Part shown: piece by piece, positions 57,980-64,000 of the stretch
Layout: each line of letters begins with the position of its first letter
How positions within the stretch are numbered: the first letter of the stretch is position 1
Assembly (NCBI GenBank): GCA_028752905.1
Contig: JAQNBH010000002.1
Location: 18,942,430-19,006,429 of the forward strand
Source of the DNA: Cladorhizidae sp. MBARI D1340-BT2
Taxonomy: Eukaryota; Porifera; Demospongiae; Poecilosclerida; Cladorhizidae
Length of the DNA stretch: 64,000 nt
Reading direction: 5' to 3'
Program-made: the position numbers and the translations under genes
Notes under the pieces: generated by a model
Told to the model about the DNA's origin: nothing
Databases searched by the model: none
Seen by the model: only the letters and a program-made list of their open reading frames with translations

Positions 57980-58438
57980 AAAAACAATAAAAAAAAATAA
58001 AAAAGTCGTGCCATTATTGAACTTTGAAACTACCACGAGCCTGTCATACGATGCAGCTGCAGTGATATGGAGAAGAAAAGAGCACACAAGAGCCTTACCA
58101 TTGAGGAGAAGGTCGAGATCCTGGCCCAGCTCGGGAAGAAAAGCTACAAGTTACTATCTGAACAATATGGAGTAGGTGTCACCACTATGTCAGACATAAA
58201 GAAGAAGGGCAGCGAGTTGCGAGGATGCAAAGAAAGATGGATTCTGGAGATCTGCTAAAAGAATGAGGATGGGAAGGGAACATAATGATTAAAAATTACT
58301 TGTACTCCCAGTATTCAACCCACACCTGCAAAAAATAAACAAATTCAGAGTTCAATATAATGATATTCATACATTTCACTAATCACTAATCCGAACTACT
58401 CAGATCCCCAGGCTATTCGGATTAGTGAGGGTCTACTG
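57831..58438. mobile_element. pogo/Tigger-type non-autonomous element
   Basis: 608 bp, ends CAGTAGACCCTCGCTAATCC and (inward from the right) CAGTAGACCCTCACTAATCC, with TA on both sides (57829-57830 and 58439-58440). It has internal repeats of TAATCCGAA and a long A run. It keeps only the start of the transposase (next entry). Confidence 0.9.
58067..58258 (+). pseudogene. CENP-B-type N-terminal HTH of a pogo/Tigger transposase
   Basis: MEKKRAHKSLTIEEKVEILA then YKLLSEQYGVGVTTMSDIKK resembles the CENP-B/pogo first helix-turn-helix domain (KR..LTxxEKxxIL, then Y.V..TT..I). The frame ends after 63 codons; the rest of the DNA-binding region and the DDE domain are missing. It could at most bind the element ends. 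Confidence 0.8.
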
Positions 58439-58440
58439 TA

Positions 58441-58864
58441 TTACTGATGAAGGCTGCAGCATCTAGTTGAAATGTGGAGAGAATACTTTTCAAGTTGATT
58501 ATTGAGAAGGTCACATTGTAGTCTTCAGGGACAGGTGGCCACAGAATGCACCACATGGTCACATATACTTGGCATTCTATAGAACCACACCAGAGCCTGA
58601 GCCTGCCTGGAATACATATGTACATTCTGCATGCATATATAGACCAATTGGGATGCGAAAACAAAGATGTAAAAAACTGGAATCTAAGCACCAAACCTGA
58701 ATAATAGCAGCTGCTTGTATTTTTTTGTATTTGAGATTGTAAAATATGTAATTCGATGTATCATCAGCATACAAACCATCTACAGTTTAGCTGTAAGCAT
58801 ACAAACCATCTACAGTTTAGCTGTACTTCAGCTAAATAAGCACACAAGACTTAAATTGTCTGGG
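58441..58864. repeat. Unique sequence with a 33-bp duplication
   Basis: AGCATACAAACCATCTACAG followed by TTTAGCTGTA occurs twice at about 58767-58825. No gene recognised. Confidence 0.6.
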
Positions 58865-59057
58865 TTTTTTCTACAGGGGGGGGCGGAGGTGGTGGCAATA
58901 GATGCTTTTTTCTCTTGACCTTTTGGAACAGTGAGAAAAGGTTGGTGGTATGTAGTATTTGAACATACAAGAGATTTCAAATACTGCCTACCTTTGCCCA
59001 TATGTTCCAAAAGGTCAAGAGAAAATGGCATGTATTGGCCCCCACTGTAGAAAAAAA
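58865..59057. mobile_element. Foldback MITE
   Basis: Two ~85-bp inverted arms share TTTTTTCTACAG, GCCAATA(C/G)ATGC-like, TTCTCTTGACCTTTTGGAAC and GTAGTATTTGAA/GCAGTATTTGAA blocks, with a loop of about 15 bases near 58960. A G/C run lies next to both CTACAG motifs. No clear target duplication. Confidence 0.75.
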
Positions 59058-59424
59058 GCCATAGAGTAGTGCTCCTATGCATATTTCAGCTGAAAAGCGA
59101 GATAAACAGTTTAAAGATGATTTGTATGCTGATGGAGGGTGTCACAGGGTCACCTGAGACATAACTGACTCTCACCTTGTGACATCGAACTCATTAACAA
59201 CATCGAAGTATTAATGATATTCATGCATAACCCACACACTGTAAGGGAAAGGTACTGGTCATATAAACCAGAACCTGGACCAGTCAACAGAGAGCGTTTT
59301 TGATTGAGCATTGCCAACAGTAGTTTAATTAAAAGTCTGACCATCAACTCGAGTGATCAGCACAGAGGTAGCTAGACAGTTACCTGGTGGCAGATTACCA
59401 GTCAGAACAGCATAGTTTCAGAGC
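59058..59424. other. No recognised gene
   Basis: Short frames only. It leads into the hAT gene remnant. Confidence 0.35.
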
Positions 59425-60242
59425 AGCACGGGCAGTCCTACGACAGAGGGGTGCTCTAGTGAGATATTGTGAGCACTGTGTTGACTTTCTTCGTGTTGAC
59501 ACAATTAAAGATCACCTAAACTTCACATAAGAAGGCAAAGCTGAGCAACTCTGGGTGGAGTGTGGCAGCAAGCAAGTAACCCTGTCTAGTGTAGTAAGAG
59601 CCAGGTATTTGCGGCAAGATTTCATTCTTGACTACATTAGAATGTGCACACTAGCTGACATTCCAGTTGAAAAAACTGACAAGGTCAAGGCTTTTCTCCA
59701 AAAGCATTGTGCTCATGCAGGTACTCTGCCTGGAGTCGACCAGCTTAGTACTACCTATGCCCCAAGATGTTCGATTTGCATTTTCCAGCCCTCAAGGAGT
59801 AGGTCAAAGGGAAGCAGGTCAGTATTACTGTGGATGAGACTACCGATATTCGAGATCACAGCATCTTGAATGTGATTGCAAGTGTCCATGGTCAACCTTA
59901 CCTTGTAGGAGTGACTGAGATGGATGCATGCAATCATTCCACCTTCAGCCAGGCCATCATCAGATCAGTCACAGACGAGGGCATTGCATGTGATGATGTA
60001 ATGGCCATAGTTACTGATAGTGCAGCATATTGTAAGAAATCCTACGTGAGGTTTTGTCTGCTGTTTTCCCCAAATCGACGCATGTGTTGTGCCTTGCCCA
60101 CATTGTGAACCTTTCAGCTGAAGTTTCCCATCATTGTTCTGATGTCAAGCACACATCGGACCTCATAGCAATGATTAGATCATCATTGTTCAAAAATCCT
60201 GGTCGAAAGAGGAGATATTTGAAATACTTGGGTGATTATATA
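59425..60242 (+). pseudogene. CGGBP1-like hAT transposase, first part
   Basis: Pieces in order: a BED-like zinc finger (CEHCVDFLRVDTIKDHLNF, about 59470-59530), KQVTLSSVVRARYLRQDFIL, CTLADIPVEKTDKVKAFLQK, GTLPGVDQL, then after a shift VDETTDIRDHSILNVIASVH (about 59830; first acidic motif), GVTEMDACNHSTF, DDVMAIVTDSAAYCKKSY, and HVLCLAHIVNLSAEV and NPGRKRRYLKYLGDYI. This is the hAT group from which CGG triplet repeat-binding protein 1 (CGGBP1) derives. A stop at 59528 and frameshifts mark it as a relic. The next codons continue at 63072 beyond element 3. Confidence 0.8.
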
Positions 60243-60465
60243 GAGTAAAAGCCAAAAAAACTTTACGTACCGTTTGCGTTGGAGGTTTGTGGTACGTTTG
60301 AGTCGCAGCGTTGCTGTACCGTTCGCCAAATGTTCACTAAACGTTTGCCAAAAAATGTTAGGCAGGGATCGTTAAGCATTGTAAAATTGAATTTCACTAG
60401 ATCGACAAAGGCGGGAGAAAGGCTAACTATCGTTGCTCTAGCGGTTATTCTTTTTCAGAATCAAG

Positions 60466-61690
60466 ATGCCTTATTCTATTATAAGAAACAAAATTCTGAT
60501 CTAGAGGATTCAAGGCTGCAGCTATCGTCTGTATTTTGAAGGAGGGCCTGACAGCAACAAGGCAAAGCGTCCAGTTTTGTCAAGCACTGCGAGACTGGTA
60601 TCGCCTTACAGCCATGGAGCGGGAGATCTTCGTTTTTTATTGCTGGCCCAAAAGTCGTGGTGGAAAAGATGCTGGAAGATGATGAGAAGACAGCATACCA
60701 ACTGCAGTTCTCCTTCATAGCGAAGGGAACCCAGTCTTGCTTTGCACTTGTGTTGATATTTTGAGGCAGTGGTAATGCCAACTGATAAGAGAAGCCAACA
60801 AGGTTTGTGTTAACTAGTTTTAGGATTAAGCTACGTGAAAGTTAATATCTAGTGTAGAAGCTTTCTGTGTCACACTGAAGCTGCTAGTGGCTAATGATAA
60901 TCTAGGCCTGGGTCTTGATGGCATTTTGGCTAGAGCCAATGTGCCGATTGGGATAAGCCATTGGATTAAAAAAATATATATATATATATATATTAGTTTA
61001 GGGACTTTGTAGATGTTATGCCTTAAGACTAGGGCAAGATATTGATATAGAACACTGGTGAATTGGTATAGTGACTCATGTAATAACATATGATCAATAG
61101 CGGTGTCATTTATCCCAATCCTAGGTCAAGAGATTGGAGTGAGACAGGCAGAACCTTGAAGAGGCGGCCAACAGACGAGTACACAGTTCAATTGAGGCTT
61201 TTTTTGTATAAGGCAGGCACGAAAGAACAAGCCAAGATATGATTCAAGTTGTATTATGGTTGTGTAATAAGGTGTAGATTTATGGTATACTGAGGTGTTT
61301 TAAACCTCTGTTTATTTGATTATAGCGTGAAACATTTGGTGAAGGTGCATGTGTGGGCCGGTATTAGAGAGCCCCACTTTTTGCTTTTTGTTCACCAGAC
61401 CCATTTTACCCTTCGTAAAGGATATTTGCTCCCATCACCGCTTCATGCAGGACACTGACCCCAAACATACATCCAGGCTGGCTAAGGAGATACTCGATAT
61501 AAATTGATGGAGGACGCCTCCTGAGTTTCCAGATGCCAACCCCATTGAAAACCTGTGACACAAGTTAAAAGAGTACATCAGGAGAGAAGTGAAGCCCAAG
61601 TCCAAAGCTGAATTGGTGGACAGCATAGCACAATTTTGATTAACTGTATATGTCAGAAGTAGATTAGACACCTGGAGGGTTGGGCTACAG
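60466..61690 (+). pseudogene. Tc1-like transposase of element 3
   Basis: Start MPYSIIRNKILI (60466), then degraded frames: VVVEKMLEDDEKTAYQLQ, CQLIREANKV (about 60780), and at 61445-61600 FMQDTDPKHTSRLAKEILD, RTPPEFPDANPIENL, HKLKEYIRREVKPKSKAELV. Second and third catalytic motifs are present; the first (TDEC) region about 61100-61400 is not recognisable. There are several stops and shifts. It is on the opposite strand relative to element 1 because the whole element is inverted. Confidence 0.75.
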
Positions 61691-61849
61691 GGAGGTTTAT
61701 TTGGAAATCACTTGCCAAGCAATGCTTCTTGATATCAAGTTGGCAAAACTTTTGTGTTAGGGTGGTACTGGAGGTGTTTTTTCCTTCAAATTTATCAATA
61801 AGAAGATATAAAACAACTATATAGTTATCGAACAAGTCCAGTCCTGACC

Positions 61850-62130
61850 CAACCACCACAGATGTAGAGAGTGAAGAACTGTAATCCTCGTCTTCCATGA
61901 CAGGCTTGAATTCTTCCTCCATGGCTGCCTGGTAACTGTATCTCAAAATAGTAAATCACACCTGAATTTGATATAAAGAATTTGATTTAAAACTTACCAA
62001 TAGCTGAAATGTTGCCTTTATATATACTGCCTTGACCTCCCACTCCCACTGAGGAGCCCCCTAAAACATTGCTGCTTGGTACAGCCACCCAAAACTATCA
62101 TTCTGCCAGAAGACCAAACAATAGTCTGTA
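61850..62130 (-). pseudogene. BEN-family gene exons of element 3
   Basis: Minus-strand DYCLVFWQNDSF (about 62126-62090) matches KYCLVFWPQEAS of element 1. After a shift, VPSSNVLGGSSVGVGGQG and IYKGNISAIG end at a GTAAGT donor (61998), just as in element 1. The next exon (from about 61951) has YQAAMEEEFKPVMEDEDYSS, paralleling AMQQKEEEFLNQ. The BEN domain itself is not visible in this copy; the 3' part seems lost. Confidence 0.6.
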
Positions 62131-62342
62131 TAATTATCATTACTGGATCCACTGTCCTAGCTTTTATTTTTGGGGGGTTCCGTTTTCTTCAACGTTACTA
62201 AATAACACTAACAACTAGACTGAAGAAAAGGCTGGGTCACTACCACAGATGGGCACTAGAGGTACAAGCCATTGGAGTTCTACCTAGAATTACACTTACT
62301 GCTTAGAGCGAAGGTACTGTAGCAGCGAGAGTTCTTCTGTAA

Positions 62343-62805
62343 GGGGGGACGATTGTATTTTTTACTTTTTTACTTGTGGTTACAACTTTAGAGCTCCGTA
62401 GATTCTGCAAACTTCATGGTATGGACTTGATATATATCTCTCAAAACATAGGTCTCTCTGTGTGCTCTCTTTTGATACTAAAATATGTTTCATAGGTATA
62501 ACTATAGGCAAGTTACTAGACCCTAAAGTGGAGGGGCCTCAAAAACCTGAATCCCTGCAACCTGCAGCAAAATAACTCCAGTTGCTAAATGCAAAAAAAT
62601 TGAAATTGGTATGAGTGGCTAGAGGAAGCCCTAGCGCATGCAATCACCTTTTTCATTAGGCGTTAAAATTTTAGTACATGGTCTAGTGCGCGGGTGGATA
62701 ACTTCATGGTATCAAGTCCATACCATGAAGTTTGCAGAATCTAAGCTCTAAAGTTGTAACCACAAGTTAAAAAAAAATAATAATAAAAAATGTAATTGTC
62801 CCCCC
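62343..62805. mobile_element. MITE inside element 3
   Basis: 463 bp with GGGGGGACGATTGTATTTTT and (inward from the right) GGGGGGACAATTACATTTTT, then a second long inverted block CTTGTGGTTACAACTTTAGA and TTCTGCAAACTTCATGGTAT on both sides (62375-62437 and 62705-62768). No coding capacity. Target duplication unclear. Confidence 0.8.
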
Positions 62806-63071
62806 AAGCCATTCCCAGGACAAATCAAAAGTAGAAGCTGCAACAAAACCCAACAGTGATCAACAGGAGGCCGACTGACTTTACGTGCTCTATCGAACAC
62901 GTGGTGTAGTATACCGAATGTTGATTGCGTGTTTCGGGTAATTAAATAATGGTTCGTGCATTGCGTTTGCAATACGTTCCTTGAGCGTTGCCTGAGCGTT
63001 TCTTATGAAAGGTTTCTGCGTTGAACGTAAACCCAACGCAACGGTACGTAAAGTTTTTTTGACCTCTACTG

Positions 63072-63185
63072 TAGCTAGCTCTGATGTCGAGCTTCCTCCT
63101 GTTCCAGTTCCATCACGGTGGAACTCGTGGTTCCAAGCTGCCATTCACCATGCAACTAGAGTACATCTTTATGAAGGTTTCTATA
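63072..63185 (+). pseudogene. CGGBP1-like hAT transposase, continuation
   Basis: ASSDVELPPVPVPSRWNSWF and HATRVHLYEGFYKAE continue the hAT protein after element 3 (the RWNSWF motif is standard). It then merges into the dispersed duplicate at 63211, so the C-terminal half is gone. Confidence 0.75.
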
Positions 63186-63210
63186 AAGCAGAGAGAACGA
63201 CTGTACATTA

Positions 63211-63508
63211 TGCACATCATCTGCACAGAACCATCACAAGTGCACATTACAATTAACCCGAGACTGGACTAGTGGAAATGCTCACACACTCATGGACCCA
63301 ATCAGCGGAGGTCAGAACAATACATCCCACAGTGCAGCCACTCCATGGTTACGGAGAGCTGGAAATGCAAAGCAACAGGGAACCTGTGCGGTGGCTTCCA
63401 GCAGACGGCATTTGAAAATACTGAAGATTTATCTTTCAATCAACTTTGTTTACTATTATTGTTGTTTGTTGTTCTTGGGTTTATTTTTATTTTTAGGGGG
63501 GGGGGGGG
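63211..63508 (+). repeat. Dispersed duplicate, copy 2
   Basis: Partner of 57447-57735; see that entry. It starts immediately after the hAT relic. Confidence 0.9.
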
Positions 63509-63714
63509 TGTTCCAGTAGCATCAGTGGACGTGGAGCGAGTTTCTCCTACTACAAACATTTGCTAAATAATAGAATGGATAGCCTTACTGATGAAAATAC
63601 AAAGTTCTTAATTATGCTCTACCACAATGGTGACATTGAGGGATGTTTTGCCTAAGAACTTATATTTTGATGTCTTTTGCTGTATGAATATAATATTGTT
63701 CTGTCCACACATAC

Positions 63715-63815
63715 AGCGTGCATGTCCACACATACAGCGTGCATGTCCACACATACAGCATGCATGTCCACACATACAGCATGCATGTCCACACATACAG
63801 CGTGCATGTCAAAAA
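63715..63815. repeat. 20-bp minisatellite
   Basis: Five copies of CATGTCCACACATACAGCGT/CATG. The last one starts the 130-bp direct repeat described next. Confidence 0.9.
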
Positions 63816-64000
63816 TGTCTTAAATCAAATATGAAACGGAAAATACACAAAAATTGCTCTTTGAAGCGGAATTCAACATATTTAGAAACAGTAAAATCTA
63901 TTTTCTGAACTGGCATGTCCACACATACAGCGTGCATGTCAAAAATGTCTTAAATCAAATATGAAACGGAAAATACACAAAAATTGCTCTTTGAAGCGGA
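63784..64000. repeat. 130-bp direct repeat cut by the window edge
   Basis: CATGTCCACACATACAGCGT, AAAAATGTCTTAAATCAAAT and TTGCTCTTTGAAGCGGA at 63784-63871 recur at 63914-64000 with a 130-bp spacing. The second copy runs to the last base, so a longer array may follow. Confidence 0.9.

Larger units (their letters stand above)
60243..63071. mobile_element. Tc1/BEN-type element 3
   Basis: 2829 bp. Left end GAGTAAAAGCCAAAAAAACT and right end (inward) CAGTAGAGGTCAAAAAAACT, both continuing TTACGTACCGTT. TA flanks both ends (60241-60242 and 63072-63073). Leaving out the element and one TA restores the hAT reading frame at ..GDYI/ASSD, direct evidence of precise TA insertion. It has a plus-strand transposase remnant and minus-strand BEN-gene exons, the mirror image of element 1. 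Confidence 0.85.

Overview
This is eukaryotic, metazoan-type DNA. It has no operons, spliced transposase genes, long simple repeats, and transposon families typical of invertebrates (piggyBac, PIF/Harbinger, hAT, Tc1/mariner, pogo, Crypton, Ty3/gypsy). The mix, with CGGBP1-like hAT, BEN-domain and multi-copy uncharacterised invertebrate proteins, suggests a marine invertebrate, perhaps a sponge or cnidarian. That is a guess from protein flavour. I recognise no ordinary single-copy host gene; nearly every coding stretch belongs to a mobile element or to a repeated gene family, and most are broken.

Layout: 1-2.2 kb is a minus-strand hAT (DUF4371-type) transposase relic split by a TTAA-flanked MITE. 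3-12 kb is mainly minisatellites and TG/CA repeats, including a 24-bp telomere-like array and a 48-bp array between inverted copies of one sequence. 11.8-12.0 and 23.2-23.4 kb hold two oppositely oriented copies of a small piggyBac-like MITE. 12.4-14.0 kb is a nearly identical 104-bp satellite. 14.5-25 kb carries degenerate pieces of a large uncharacterised protein family. One piece is split by a Crypton-type tyrosine-recombinase element with a ~65-bp-arm hairpin end.

25.06-30.60 kb is a three-level nest: an IS630-like element is cut by a piggyBac, which is cut by a G/C-rich MITE. 32.48-34.60 kb is a PIF/Harbinger element with an apparently intact MADF gene but a transposase that has lost its core. 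36.5-38.0 kb is a compound (AGT)n array. 39.5-42.6 kb is a 68-bp satellite split by a transposon. 44.17-52.46 kb is a Tc1/mariner-like element carrying a BEN-domain gene, with a Ty3/gypsy element (46.79-51.12 kb) inserted in its transposase. 53.5-56.2 kb is satellite, including a 1.1-kb array of 13-bp units. 57.8 kb is a pogo/Tigger MITE. 59.4-63.2 kb is a CGGBP1-like hAT gene split by a third Tc1/BEN element.

The most interesting pattern is a recurring two-gene transposon seen three times (40317-42164, 44167-52457, 60243-63071), plus remnants near 3.2, 14.4 and 19.4 kb. Each full copy has CAGTAG-type inverted repeats and TA target duplications. Each has a Tc1-like DDE transposase gene converging on a second gene whose product starts with a YCLVFW-type segment; in the best copy it ends in a BEN domain. 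I know of no described Tc1/mariner family with a BEN-domain partner.
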